Part shown: positions 45,293-55,565 of the stretch, piece by piece | How the letters are laid out: each line of letters begins with the position of its first letter | Numbering within the stretch: the stretch's first letter is position 1 | Source of the DNA: JAUVPB01 sp965223695 | GTDB lineage: Bacteria; Actinomycetota; Thermoleophilia; Gaiellales; Gaiellaceae | Length of the DNA: 64,000 nucleotides | Reading direction: 5' to 3' | NCBI GenBank assembly: GCA_965223695.1 | Contig: CBDCXJ010000021.1 | Location: 1-64,000 of the forward strand | Position numbers and translations under genes: made by a program | The notes under the pieces: model-generated | What the model was told of the DNA's origin: nothing | Databases searched by the model: none | What the model saw: the letters and a program-made list of their open reading frames with translations, nothing else

Positions 45293-45637
45293 TCACCGAC
45301 CCCGGGCCGGCACCTCGAGCCAAGATTCGCATGCCCACTTGTGAATGGCTCGCAGTAGGGAGCGCATCCGATTACCGCGCTCGGTCAGCCGATATTCGAC
45401 GCGCGGCGGGCGCGCGTCGATCACGATGCGCTCGAGGATTCCTGCCTCTTCGAGCTCGGTCAGCCGCGTCGCAAGCGTGCGGGGAGGGATCGAGCCGAGA
45501 ACCTGGCGAAACTCGTTGAACCTGAGCGCGCCGGAGTGCGCCGCGTAGACGATCGAGAGTAGCCAGCGCCGCTCGAGGAGGTCCGCAACCTGCCGAACCT
45601 CCTCGGGGAGTGGGCTACACGGCCGACAGCGCGACAT
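45293..45637 (-). CDS. HxlR-family winged-helix regulator
   Basis: 114 aa. MarR-like fold of the HxlR group: ADLLERRWLLSIVYAAHSGALRFNEFRQVLGSIPPRTLATRLTELEEAGILERIV, then the wing PPRVEYRLTERG. The N-terminus holds two Cys (MSRCRPCSP) that could sense oxidation or electrophiles, as in other HxlR members. It ends in convergent orientation to the CNNM gene and lies 15 nt after lon, in the same direction, so it is probably read in part from the lon promoter. Target unknown. Confidence 0.88.
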   Translation of the reverse strand: MSRCRPCSPLPEEVRQVADLLERRWLLSIVYAAHSGALRFNEFRQVLGSIPPRTLATRLTELEEAGILERIVIDARPPRVEYRLTERGNRMRSLLRAIHKWACESWLEVPARGR

Positions 45638-45651
45638 CGCCTGGCCGCCGG

Positions 45652-47958
<2,307 letters not shown>

Positions 47959-48021
47959 GTTCCTCACGTTGTCCGTTGTGCAGTGGGTCTGGAATACCCC
48001 TAGGCCATGTGCGTTAGTAGG

Positions 48022-48034
48022 TATAACTATTGTA
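48022..48034. promoter_or_regulatory. Divergent promoter region between lon and the ABC gene
   Basis: On the plus strand TATAAC (48022-48027) is a good -10 for the ABC gene; on the minus strand TACAAT (48029-48034) is one for lon. The two hexamers are separated by one base, so the two polymerases would compete. The 50 bases around them are clearly more AT-rich than the rest of the window. Confidence 0.45.
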
Positions 48035-48053
48035 GCTACGAGATATTCCCGTA

Positions 48054-49931
48054 GTGAGTAGAGGAGGCGTGTTCGGGCAGGGCTCTGACGAGGCGCGTCG
48101 CCCCGAGAACAGAGAGGTGCGACGCGCCAATCTGCGCCGCGTAGGCCGCCTATTCCGGCCCTACCGGCGGCGCCTTGGCGCCGTGCTTGGGCTGATCCTG
48201 GTTTCCGCCGCAGTCGGCATGGTCTCGCCGTTCCTGCTGCGCGCGATCCTCGACGACGCGCTTCCTGATCGCGACAACGGCCTGCTGTCCGCGCTCGTGG
48301 GCGGGATGATCGCCATCGCCGTTCTCACCGGTGTGATCGGCGTCTTCCAGACGCTGCTGTCTAACCAGGTCGGACAGCGCGTGATGCACGATCTGCGCTC
48401 GAGCGTGTACCGGCATTTGCAGCGGCTCTCGCTTGCGTTCTTCACACGCACGCGCACCGGTGAGGTGCAGTCGAGGATCTCGAATGACATCGGCGGTGTG
48501 CAAAACGTCGTGACGAGCACGGCCACGTCCATCGTCTCGAACGCAACGACCGTCCTCGCCACCGTCGTTGCCATGTTCGTGCTCGACTGGCGGCTTGCGC
48601 TCTTCTCGCTCGGCCTTCTGCCGCTTTTCGTCGGGCTGACCCGTCGCGTCGGGCGCGAGCGAAAGCGCATCACGGCCACGCGACAGGAGTCGATGGCCGA
48701 TATCGCAACTCTGGTACAGGAGTCGCTCTCGGTGTCAGGGATCCTGCTCGGTAAGACGATGGGTCGAAGCGGCGAGCTCGCCGAGCGCTTCGAAGGCGAG
48801 TCCTCGCACCTCGCCGAGCTCGAGGTGCGGCGGCGAATGGCCGGCCGCTGGGTCATGGCATCGATCCAGACGTCGTTCGCGATCATGCCTGCTGCCGTGT
48901 ACTGGTTCGCCGGGCAGGCCTTCATCGGCAGCGCTGTGACGATCGGCACCGTTGTCGCCTTCACGACTCTTCAGACACGTCTCTTTTGGCCGGTGGGCTC
49001 ACTGCTCAACGTCCAGATCGACGTGCATACCTCGCTCGCGCTGTTCGATCGCGTCTTCGAGTACCTCGACCTCGACGTCGAGATCGAGGAAGCCGACAAG
49101 CCGCGCTCGCTCGACAGGATCGAGGGTCGGGTCGAGTTCGACAACATCTCGTTCCGCTACGGCGACGCGCCGGGAGCGACGCGCGAGCCTGACCAGACAT
49201 CGGTCGCGCTCGAGCCGGCGTCAGCCGCGCCGGGGTGGACCTTGCGCGACATCAGCCTCGCGGTCGAGCCGGGGACGAAGACGGCCATCGTCGGCGAGAC
49301 CGGCTCCGGGAAGACGACCCTCGGCTACCTCGTGGCGCGCCTCTACGATCCGACGCTCGGCGCCGTACGGATCGACAGCGTCGATCTTCGCTCGCTCTCC
49401 TTCGACACCCTTGCCGACGCGGTTGGCGTCGTTTCGCAGGAGACGTACCTCTTTCACGCCACCGTGCGCGAGAACATCAGGTTCGCGCGCCCCGAGGCGA
49501 CCGACGAGGAGATAGAGGAGGCGGCGCGAGCAGCGCGCGTCCACGACGTTATCGCCAGGCTCCCCGACGGCTACGACACGCTCGTCGGAGAGCGCGGCTA
49601 CCGCTTCTCGGGTGGCGAGAAGCAGCGCATGGCGATCGCCCGCACGATTCTGCGCAACCCGCCGATTCTGCTACTCGACGAGGCCACGAGCGCGCTCGAT
49701 GCCGAGACTGAGCGCGCTGTCCAGGAAGCGCTCGATCGGCTTTCGGCCGGCCGTACGACGATCGCCATTGCCCACCGCCTCTCGACGGTGCGCGACGCCG
49801 ATCAGATCGTCGTCCTCGACCGAGGCGAGATCGTCGAGCGCGGAAGGCACGACGACCTGATGGCCGCCACCGGTCGCTACGCGGAGCTCGTTGGGCGCGA
49901 CGTCGAGACGGCGCCCATCCTCACCGGGTAG
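48054..49931 (+). CDS. ABC exporter, fused membrane and ATPase domains
   Basis: 625 aa. Residues 25-330 form a six-helix exporter domain (GLILVSAAVGMVSPFLLRAILDDALPD, RLSLAFFTRTRTGEVQSRISNDIGGVQNVVTS). Residues 360-610 form the ATPase: Walker A IVGETGSGKTTLG, Q loop VVSQETYLFHATVRENI, signature RFSGGEKQRMA (Phe-Ser rather than Leu-Ser), Walker B ILLLDEATSALD and H loop IAIAHRLSTV. It is a half-transporter that must form a homodimer or pair with another subunit. An inserted stretch (about 375-395) before the ATPase is unusual. Substrate, lipid or drug, unknown. Confidence 0.92.
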   Translation: MSRGGVFGQGSDEARRPENREVRRANLRRVGRLFRPYRRRLGAVLGLILVSAAVGMVSPFLLRAILDDALPDRDNGLLSALVGGMIAIAVLTGVIGVFQTLLSNQVGQRVMHDLRSSVYRHLQRLSLAFFTRTRTGEVQSRISNDIGGVQNVVTSTATSIVSNATTVLATVVAMFVLDWRLALFSLGLLPLFVGLTRRVGRERKRITATRQESMADIATLVQESLSVSGILLGKTMGRSGELAERFEGESSHLAELEVRRRMAGRWVMASIQTSFAIMPAAVYWFAGQAFIGSAVTIGTVVAFTTLQTRLFWPVGSLLNVQIDVHTSLALFDRVFEYLDLDVEIEEADKPRSLDRIEGRVEFDNISFRYGDAPGATREPDQTSVALEPASAAPGWTLRDISLAVEPGTKTAIVGETGSGKTTLGYLVARLYDPTLGAVRIDSVDLRSLSFDTLADAVGVVSQETYLFHATVRENIRFARPEATDEEIEEAARAARVHDVIARLPDGYDTLVGERGYRFSGGEKQRMAIARTILRNPPILLLDEATSALDAETERAVQEALDRLSAGRTTIAIAHRLSTVRDADQIVVLDRGEIVERGRHDDLMAATGRYAELVGRDVETAPILTG

Positions 49932-49994
49932 ACCTCGAGCCGGGGAAGCCCTCAGCCGGCGGCGGCGTCGCGCGGGTGCGCGCCGAGCCCCGGC

Positions 49995-50264
49995 TCAGCC
50001 CGCGGCCGACCCGGCGAGCTCGTCACTGCGCGCTGCGAGCGCGTGATCCTTCTCGGTGATCGCATCGGCCGAATGCGTGCGCCAGCGCAGCGTGACGAGC
50101 TTGTAGTCGTGCATGAGAATGTCGGGGTGGTGGTCGGCATCCTCGGCCGCAGCGCCGACGCCGTTCACGAACGCGAGCGCGCCGGCGAAGTTCGCCAGCG
50201 CGTACGTGCGTTCCAGCGCACCGTCGACAACCGACCAGCCAGAAGGGGGAGGCGCAGCGTTCAT
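49995..50264 (-). CDS. Pterin-4a-carbinolamine dehydratase
   Basis: 89 aa, the full length of the PCD/DCoH family, which dehydrates 4a-hydroxytetrahydropterin. GWSVVDGALERTYALANFAGALAFVNGVG and the active-site EDADHHPDILMHDYKLVTLRWRTHSADAIT contain the paired His and the Asp/Tyr positions of the family. The ATG at 50264 gives the correct N-terminus; an upstream frame is not coding. In bacteria it may support aromatic hydroxylases or molybdopterin chemistry; no such partner is nearby. Confidence 0.92.
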   Translation of the reverse strand: MNAAPPPSGWSVVDGALERTYALANFAGALAFVNGVGAAAEDADHHPDILMHDYKLVTLRWRTHSADAITEKDHALAARSDELAGSAAG

Positions 50265-50376
50265 GGCCGTGGAATCATGCCGGAATCGACGCCCGCCCGT
50301 AGAACACCAATCCGCGTGCTGGCCAGACGCGTATGGGCTAAGCGACGACGGCAGCGCCGCAAGGGGGACGAACTGG

Positions 50377-50808
50377 ATGACGATGCAACGAGTTGCAGTG
50401 GTGCTGCTGGCCGGGGTGGCCGCAGCGATGATGGCTACGCCGGCGATGGCAGCGAAGAAGCCGCCCAAGCTGAAGGCCTCGTTCGGCGCCGGCCTCACCT
50501 TCGATCTCAAGCGCGGCAAGAAGGTTCTCTCGTCGGTCTCCAGAGGCAAGATCACGCTCAGGGCCCGCAAGTACCGGTTCGTGTTCAAGGAGAACTCGAG
50601 CTTCCACAACTTCCAGCTCGAGAACGCTAATCGAAAGATCATCAAAGGCAAGAAGGGCAAGCGGAAGAAGAGGGTCGTGACGAGTGTCAGCGGCACGCTG
50701 AAGAAGCCGGCCGTGTTCACGGTCAAGCTCAGGAAGGGGAAGACCTACAGGCTGGTCTGCGCGCCGCATTTCGCCGCCGGGATGACGGTCGAGATCACCG
50801 TAAAGTAG
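50377..50808 (+). CDS. Secreted cupredoxin-like protein
   Basis: 143 aa. A signal peptide (MTMQRVAVVLLAGVAAAMMA...AMA, cleavage after about residue 25) is followed by a very Lys-rich mature part. A type 1 copper site can be read: His77 in SSFHNFQ, then Cys128, His131 and Met136 in CAPHFAAGM, the CX2HX4M pattern of plastocyanin-type proteins. An electron-transfer or copper-binding role outside the cell follows from the motif. Start ATG with AAGGGGG 11 bases before it. It ends 17 bases from the Mec gene (convergent). Confidence 0.88.
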   Translation: MTMQRVAVVLLAGVAAAMMATPAMAAKKPPKLKASFGAGLTFDLKRGKKVLSSVSRGKITLRARKYRFVFKENSSFHNFQLENANRKIIKGKKGKRKKRVVTSVSGTLKKPAVFTVKLRKGKTYRLVCAPHFAAGMTVEITVK

Positions 50809-50825
50809 TCGCGCCGCGCCTGAGC

Positions 50826-51200
50826 CTATGCGTCGAGCGGTTCTTCGATCACGGCGCTGTTCTCGATTCGCCAGGCGCCGAACAGGCCCGAGGACACCGT
50901 GTAGATCAGGTACGGCTTGCCGTCCCAGAGCCCGATGTTCTCGACATCGGTTCGCGATGGTCGCGGCGGGCTCGATAGGTGCGAGTGAAAGACAGCAAGC
51001 TCGTACCCTTCGTCCTCGAGAAACCAGACGTCGGGCGCGACGACGAGCTCGAACCGGTACGGGCTCGCGGCAGCGTTCTCGCCGGCGATGTAGCGCTCGG
51101 CGATGCCGTCTCGCAGCCCGACCACACCGCACGCCTCGTTCGGCTTCTCCCGCTCGGCGTGCTCGGCGATCTCGGCACGTATGCGCGCGGGAATCACCAC
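50826..51200 (-). CDS. mec: JAMM-family metalloprotease, Mec-like
   Basis: 124 aa Mov34/MPN(+) domain. The zinc site is complete: Glu22 (NEACG), His72 and His74 (FHSHLSSPPRPS), Ser82 and Asp85 (SRTD). In Mycobacterium, Mec releases cysteine from the CysO-cysteine adduct. Here it is the last gene of a run with the CysO-CysM fusion and MoeZ-like gene, which supports the same role. It could also cut at the internal GG of the fusion protein. No signal peptide; cytoplasmic. Confidence 0.92.
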   Translation of the reverse strand: MVIPARIRAEIAEHAEREKPNEACGVVGLRDGIAERYIAGENAAASPYRFELVVAPDVWFLEDEGYELAVFHSHLSSPPRPSRTDVENIGLWDGKPYLIYTVSSGLFGAWRIENSAVIEEPLDA

Positions 51201-51258
51201 GATGCCGGTGCCTGTGTGAGTGCGGCGGCGCTGGCGCAGTCGGCCAGGCCAGCCGGCG

Positions 51259-52482
51259 CTACCACCAGACGCGCTCGCTCATGGTGCTCGCGACCTCGTC
51301 GATCGGGCGTGTCCAGAACTCGGCCGAGATGTACTTCCAGCCCGCGTCGGCGAGCACGGCGACGATCGTCCCCTCGTCGAGCTCCTCGGCGAGCCGCTGC
51401 GCGACGCTGATGACAGCCCCCGACGAGACTCCACCAAAGATTCCTTCGCGGTTGAGCAGCTCGCGCAAACTCGCGACAGCGTCTGTGTTCGAGACCAGGA
51501 TCTTGCGGTCGAGCTTGCTCACGTCGAGGATGGGCGGCACGTAGCCGTCGTCTAGCGAGCGCAGCCCCATCACGTCTTCGCCCTGAAGCGGCTCGGCTGC
51601 GCAGATCTGAACGTCGGGCCAGCTCTCTCGCAGCCGCTCGCCGCAGCCCATCAGCGTGCCGCCGGTTCCGAGCCCCGCGACGAACATGTCGACCTGCCGA
51701 AGTCGCTCGGCGATCTCGCTCGCCGTCCCCTCGTAGTGGGCGCGCGGGTTGCAGTCGTTCGCGTACTGGAACGGCATGAAGTATCCGGGCTCGCTCTCTG
51801 CGAGCTCGAGTGCCTTTCGCACCGCGCCGTTCGATCCCTCGGCCGCGGGTGAGAACACGATCGTCGCCCCGTAGAGCTCGAGCAGTCGGATGCGCTCCTC
51901 GGTGGCGTTCTCGGGCATGACGCAGGTGAGCGAATAGCCCTTGAGCTTCGCGACCATGGCGAGCGAGATGCCCGTGTTCCCGCTCGTCGGCTCGAGCAGC
52001 GCGCGGCCCGGCGTGAGCTCTCCCGTGGCTTCCGCGGCCTCGATCATGCTCTTCGCGATCCGATCCTTGACCGAGCCGCTCGGGTTCTGCCCTTCGAGCT
52101 TCGCGTAGATCCGAACAGAGTCCTTCGGCGTCATGTTGCGCAGCTCGACGAGTGGCGTATCGCCGATCAGGTCGAGCACGGACGACGCGATCGAGTCGGT
52201 TGCCACGTCGATGTCGCCGCCGGCCATCGCCGGGAGCAGGATCACCGTCGCGCCGTCTGCGACCGGCGTCTCGAGCCCGTCGAGCGTCCGCACGTCTTCG
52301 TTGTCGACGTAGACGTTGACGAAGGGCGCGATCTCACCGTCGTCGAGGAGCTGGCTCGCGAGTCCGGGATAGGTGCTCGTGAGATCGTCGAGAACCTCGG
52401 CCACGGTGCTGCCGCTCGCGTCGACCTGCCGCGCGCCGCCTACCTCTGCACGCAGCGTCGGCGGGATGCGAACTGTGGCCAT
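51259..52482 (-). CDS. cysM: Fusion of sulfur carrier CysO and cysteine synthase CysM
   Basis: 407 aa. Residues 1-89 are a ubiquitin-like ThiS/CysO carrier (VRIPPTLRAEVGG...ATVILLPAMAGG) that ends in Gly88-Gly89, where a free carrier would stop. The chain continues without a stop (DIDVATDSIASSVLDLIGDTPLVEL) into a PLP cysteine synthase: Lys139 in NPSGSVKDR, PTSGNTGISLAM, and the phosphate loop GLGTGGTLMG. Mycobacterial CysM uses O-phosphoserine and CysO thiocarboxylate. A GTG at 52206, just after the GG, could start CysM alone but has no ribosome site. The fusion has an AAGGGA site. moeZ is 25 bp upstream and mec 58 bp downstream. Confidence 0.9.
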   Translation of the reverse strand: MATVRIPPTLRAEVGGARQVDASGSTVAEVLDDLTSTYPGLASQLLDDGEIAPFVNVYVDNEDVRTLDGLETPVADGATVILLPAMAGGDIDVATDSIASSVLDLIGDTPLVELRNMTPKDSVRIYAKLEGQNPSGSVKDRIAKSMIEAAEATGELTPGRALLEPTSGNTGISLAMVAKLKGYSLTCVMPENATEERIRLLELYGATIVFSPAAEGSNGAVRKALELAESEPGYFMPFQYANDCNPRAHYEGTASEIAERLRQVDMFVAGLGTGGTLMGCGERLRESWPDVQICAAEPLQGEDVMGLRSLDDGYVPPILDVSKLDRKILVSNTDAVASLRELLNREGIFGGVSSGAVISVAQRLAEELDEGTIVAVLADAGWKYISAEFWTRPIDEVASTMSERVWW

Positions 52483-52506
52483 TCTGTCCCTTCGGCTCGG
52501 CGTCGT

Positions 52507-53694
52507 CTAGCCGACGGCGGCCGTCTCGTGCGCCGCGCCCTGGCAAAATTCCACGTAGTCGATGTACTCGGTGATCGTCGGCTCGTCGCCGCAAACCGGG
52601 CAGTCGCCGCGCCGCTTGATCGAGACCTCCATCAGGCTCGTCGAGAGGGCATCGAAGAGGAGTAGGCGACCCACGAGCGAGTCGCCCGCGTCGAGCAACA
52701 CCTTGAGTGTCTCGTTGGCCTGAAGCGAGCCGACGATCCCCGGGAGCACCCCGAGCACGCCCGCCTCGGCGCAGCTGGGCGCAACGTCGGGCGGCGGCGG
52801 TTGCGGGAAGAGGCAGCGATAGCACGGGCCCTGTCGGGGCTTGAAAACGGTGAGCTGGCCCTCGAAACGGAAGATCGAGCCGTGGACGACCGGAATGTTG
52901 TGCCAGATCGACGCGTCGTTGACGAGGTAGCGCGTCGGGAAGTTGTCGGCGCCGTCGACGATGACATCCCAGCCCTCGTCGAGGATCCGGTCGACGTTGT
53001 CCGAGGTCAGTCGCTCGTTGTAGGCGACGACCTTCACGTCGGGGTTGAGGCCCTCGAGCGTCTCGCGTGCAGACTCGACCTTCGGCTCGCCGAGCCGCGT
53101 CGTCGAGTGGACGATCTGGCGCTGGAGGTTCGACGCGTCGACCGTGTCGGCATCGACGATTCCCAGCGTCCCGACGCCGGCCGCGGCGAGATAGAGGGAT
53201 GAGGGCGAGCCGAGCCCGCCCGCGCCGATCAACAGGACACGCGAGTCGAGCAGCCTGAGCTGGCCCTCCTCGCCGACCTCGGGAATGAGGAGGTGCCGGC
53301 TGTAACGCGCACGCTGCTCGGCTGACAGCGTCGTCGGAGCGACCCAGTCGTAGCCGCTTTGCTTCCACTCGGCAAACCCTCCGACGAGCGAGGTGACGTT
53401 GGTGTAGCCGAGCTCCTGCAGGGTCTTTGCAGCGAACGCCGATCGCGCTCCGCCGGCGCAGTAGGCGATGATCTCGGCGTCGCGATCCGGCGCGACGTGC
53501 TCGATCTGCGACTCGAGGAATCCGCGCGGGATGTGATGGGCGCCAGGGACGATTCCCTCTTCCCACTCGTCGCGCTCGCGAATGTCGATCAGGATCGGAC
53601 GCTCGCCAGACTCGATGCGGGCACGTGCGCTACCCGCGTCGATCTCTTCGATCTCGGCCTTGGTCTGCGCCAGGAGTTCTCGGTACGAAGCCAT
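52507..53694 (-). CDS. moeZ: Rhodanese-MoeB fusion (MoeZ-like), sulfur-carrier activator
   Basis: 395 aa. The rhodanese domain is at the front (residues 1-115, active Cys in IIAYCAGGARSAFAAKTL) and the E1-like adenylation domain behind it (residues 125-395: ARYSRHLLIPEVGEEGQ, LIGAGGLGSPSSLYLAAAG, VDGADNFPTRYLVND, catalytic-type Cys in APSCAEAG, and the zinc pairs CYRC and CPVC). The usual MoeZ has the reverse order. It should adenylate the CysO C-terminus and supply sulfur to form the thiocarboxylate. ATG 53694; a TATACT -10 is 10 bases upstream. First gene of the cysteine operon. Confidence 0.9.
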   Translation of the reverse strand: MASYRELLAQTKAEIEEIDAGSARARIESGERPILIDIRERDEWEEGIVPGAHHIPRGFLESQIEHVAPDRDAEIIAYCAGGARSAFAAKTLQELGYTNVTSLVGGFAEWKQSGYDWVAPTTLSAEQRARYSRHLLIPEVGEEGQLRLLDSRVLLIGAGGLGSPSSLYLAAAGVGTLGIVDADTVDASNLQRQIVHSTTRLGEPKVESARETLEGLNPDVKVVAYNERLTSDNVDRILDEGWDVIVDGADNFPTRYLVNDASIWHNIPVVHGSIFRFEGQLTVFKPRQGPCYRCLFPQPPPPDVAPSCAEAGVLGVLPGIVGSLQANETLKVLLDAGDSLVGRLLLFDALSTSLMEVSIKRRGDCPVCGDEPTITEYIDYVEFCQGAAHETAAVG

Positions 53695-53704
53695 TGCTTC
53701 AAGG

Positions 53705-53710
53705 AGTATA
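53705..53710 (-). promoter_or_regulatory. -10 element of the cysteine operon
   Basis: On the minus strand GCTATACT gives the hexamer TATACT at 53705-53710, ten bases before the moeZ ATG. Transcription would start 3-4 bases before the start codon, a very short leader. No -35 consensus. Confidence 0.5.
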
Positions 53711-53790
53711 GCGACCTGCGTACCGTCTGAACAGCCTCCGAGCAGGCTTCTGGCGGACTTCTGGCTGCTTGGGAACGTCATTCTCAGGCG

Positions 53791-54834
53791 GTGGCGCGCA
53801 CGCAGAGCACGCGGGCTGGCTGGGGTCCCGAAGAGTGCCCGTCGACTACCCTGATCCGAATCGGCGCACGCGCGAAGAGGATCGTCCTGGTCGGGCTCGT
53901 GGGCGCCGTTGCCGCCGCCGCTGCCGCGCTCGTCGCGTTCTCGGGGCGAGCCCCTGAGGAGCGCGCGTCGCGCGACGGCTCGCCGCCGCTTACGCTCGAC
54001 GCCGAGTTGGTTGACGTCGCACGGGCGGAGGCACTGCTCGAGGCCGAGACCCTCTTTCGCGAGGGACACATCGAGGGGTCTCTCGCGGCCTTCGAGCGGA
54101 TTCTCGAGCGCGAGCCCGACTCCGTTGAGGCCGCCATCGGCAGCGCGATCGCGCGCTGGCCGGCCGGCACGACGGCACGCCTCCGCACGCTTGTGCTCAC
54201 CAACGACGATCGCGCCCTCGTGCACCTCCACCTCGGCTTTGCCCTGTTCTGGGAGGAGCGCGACCAGGCTGCCGTGAACGCGTGGAGCGACGCCCTCGAC
54301 GCTGAGCCCGACTCACCGGCGGCCATTCGTGCCGAGAATCTCCTCTTTCCGGACACGCCGCGCGGCCGGCCGATCGTGGTGCCGAGCGGAGAGCTGCCAC
54401 AGGAGCTGCGCGGGAAGCCGCTCGGCGAGCAGCTCGCCGCGCTCGAAGCAGCCGCGCGCTCCGCAACGAGCGCCGCGTCTGCAATTGCCTACGGCGTTGC
54501 GCTGCAGCGGGCGGGGCGCGCCGTCTCGGCGCGTGCACAGTTCGAGCTCGCTGCCGAGCGAGAGCCCGACAATCCAGAGGCGCGGACCGCGGCCGCGGTC
54601 GGGTTGTTCAAGAAGGGTGATCCGACACCCGCGTTTGCGGCACTCGGCCAGCTCAGCGCCGACTTTCCCGACGCCTCCGTTGTTCGCTACCACCTTGCGC
54701 TGATGCTGATCTGGATAGCCGACCCGGACGAGGCTCGGACGCAGCTCACGAAAGCGATCGAGGCCGGGGGTGAGGACTACCACGCGACACAGGCCGCACG
54801 CCTGCTCGAGCAGCTAGAGTGGCCCGAGGGGTAG
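53791..54834 (+). CDS. TPR-repeat membrane-anchored protein
   Basis: 347 aa. One membrane helix (residues 30-50, IVLVGLVGAVAAAAAALVAF) follows a short basic N-terminus, so most of the protein is outside. The rest holds TPR-like helix pairs: EAETLFREGHIEGSLAAFERILEREPDSVEA, LHLGFALFWEERDQAAVNAWSDALDAEPDSPAA, AYGVALQRAGRAVSARAQFELAAEREPDNPEA and VRYHLALMLIWIADPDEARTQLTKAIEAG. It is likely a scaffold; no partner is visible. GTG 53791 is the longest start; CATTCT 6 bases before it is a weak -10. It diverges from the cysteine operon. Confidence 0.8.
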   Translation: MARTQSTRAGWGPEECPSTTLIRIGARAKRIVLVGLVGAVAAAAAALVAFSGRAPEERASRDGSPPLTLDAELVDVARAEALLEAETLFREGHIEGSLAAFERILEREPDSVEAAIGSAIARWPAGTTARLRTLVLTNDDRALVHLHLGFALFWEERDQAAVNAWSDALDAEPDSPAAIRAENLLFPDTPRGRPIVVPSGELPQELRGKPLGEQLAALEAAARSATSAASAIAYGVALQRAGRAVSARAQFELAAEREPDNPEARTAAAVGLFKKGDPTPAFAALGQLSADFPDASVVRYHLALMLIWIADPDEARTQLTKAIEAGGEDYHATQAARLLEQLEWPEG

Positions 54835-54947
54835 CGCTCAGGCCGCCGTCACGTCATCATGAGGACAGGGAGACGGAGCGACGATGAGGTAGCTCGCGGG
54901 TCTGGCGGATCGCGAAGCTGCACGGAGACAACGAACCTGGTGGACTT

Positions 54948-54992
54948 GAGTGCTCAGCTCTCTGGGGCAGATGCTGAGGCGAGAAAGCACTC
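54948..54992 (+). promoter_or_regulatory. Hairpin in the 5' leader of the sigma factor gene
   Basis: GAGTG (54948-54952) and CTCAGC (54953-54958) pair with CACTC (54988-54992) and GCTGAG (54973-54978), with a 9-base bulge on the right. The outer arms look like CIRCE half sites (GAGTGCT/AGCACTC) but are too far apart for CIRCE. It ends 28 bases before the GTG and its GGAGAGGGGGG ribosome site. Confidence 0.4.
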
Positions 54993-55019
54993 ATTCGCGC
55001 TTGGAGAGGGGGGACGCGA

Positions 55020-55565
55020 GTGTTCGAAGAGCAGGCAACCGCGTTGTTGCAAGGTGAGGCTGGCGCTGCGGCCGGAGGCGAGGATTCCGACTCCGAAGGA
55101 CGCGGCGCAAAAACGCCTGATCCACGGGAGCTTTCGGGAGACTCCCTGCAGTTGTTCTTGACGTCGATTGGCAAGGTGAAGCTGCTGACCGCGGCACAGG
55201 AGGTCGAGCTCGCCAAGCGCATCGAGCGGGGCGACCTTCGCGCGAAGAGCCAGATGATCGAGGCCAACCTACGTCTCGTCGTCTCGATTGCCAAGGGGTA
55301 CCGCAACCAGGGGCTGCCGTTCCTCGACCTCATTCAGGAGGGAACGTTGGGTCTCGTGCGCGCCGTCGAGAAGTTCGACTATCGCCGGGGCTATAAGTTC
55401 TCGACGTACGCGACATGGTGGATTCGGCAGTCGGTCGCGCGCGCACTCGCCGACAAGGGTCGCACCGTACGCATGCCTGTGCACGTCGTCGAGAAGCTGA
55501 ACAAGATCATGCGCTTCGAGCGCCAGGCCGTGGCCGAGCGCGGCGCGGCGCCGCGCCGTCCGTAG
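55020..55565 (+). CDS. Primary-type sigma-70 factor, N-terminal part (frame-broken)
   Basis: 181 residues with region 1.2 (DSLQLFLTSIGKVKLLTAAQEVELAKRIERGD), region 2 (NLRLVVSIAKGYRNQGLPFLDLIQEGTLGLVRAVEKFDYRRGYKFSTYATWWIRQ) and the start of region 3 (KGRTVRMPVHVVEKLNKI). This is nearly identical in pattern to housekeeping SigA/RpoD or a close paralogue, with a very short N-terminus. The frame ends early with APRRP. Normal sequence resumes in another frame at 55559, so one base is missing or five are extra. The break lies in the perfect 18-bp palindrome at 55541-55558. GTG start with a strong ribosome site. Confidence 0.9.
   Translation: MFEEQATALLQGEAGAAAGGEDSDSEGRGAKTPDPRELSGDSLQLFLTSIGKVKLLTAAQEVELAKRIERGDLRAKSQMIEANLRLVVSIAKGYRNQGLPFLDLIQEGTLGLVRAVEKFDYRRGYKFSTYATWWIRQSVARALADKGRTVRMPVHVVEKLNKIMRFERQAVAERGAAPRRP
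55541..55558. repeat. 18-bp perfect palindrome at the sigma-factor frame break
   Basis: The sequence cggcgcggc followed by its exact reverse complement gccgcgccg. It replaces the stretch where relatives read VAELGREP or similar, and the reading frame is lost across it. Such a GC hairpin is a common place for polymerase slippage or base-call loss. Confidence 0.8.

Noticed and set aside
47959..48053. HspR/HAIR or CIRCE operator at lon
   Set aside because: Neither CTTGAGT-N7-ACTCAAG nor TTAGCACTC-N9-GAGTGCTAA is found in the gap.
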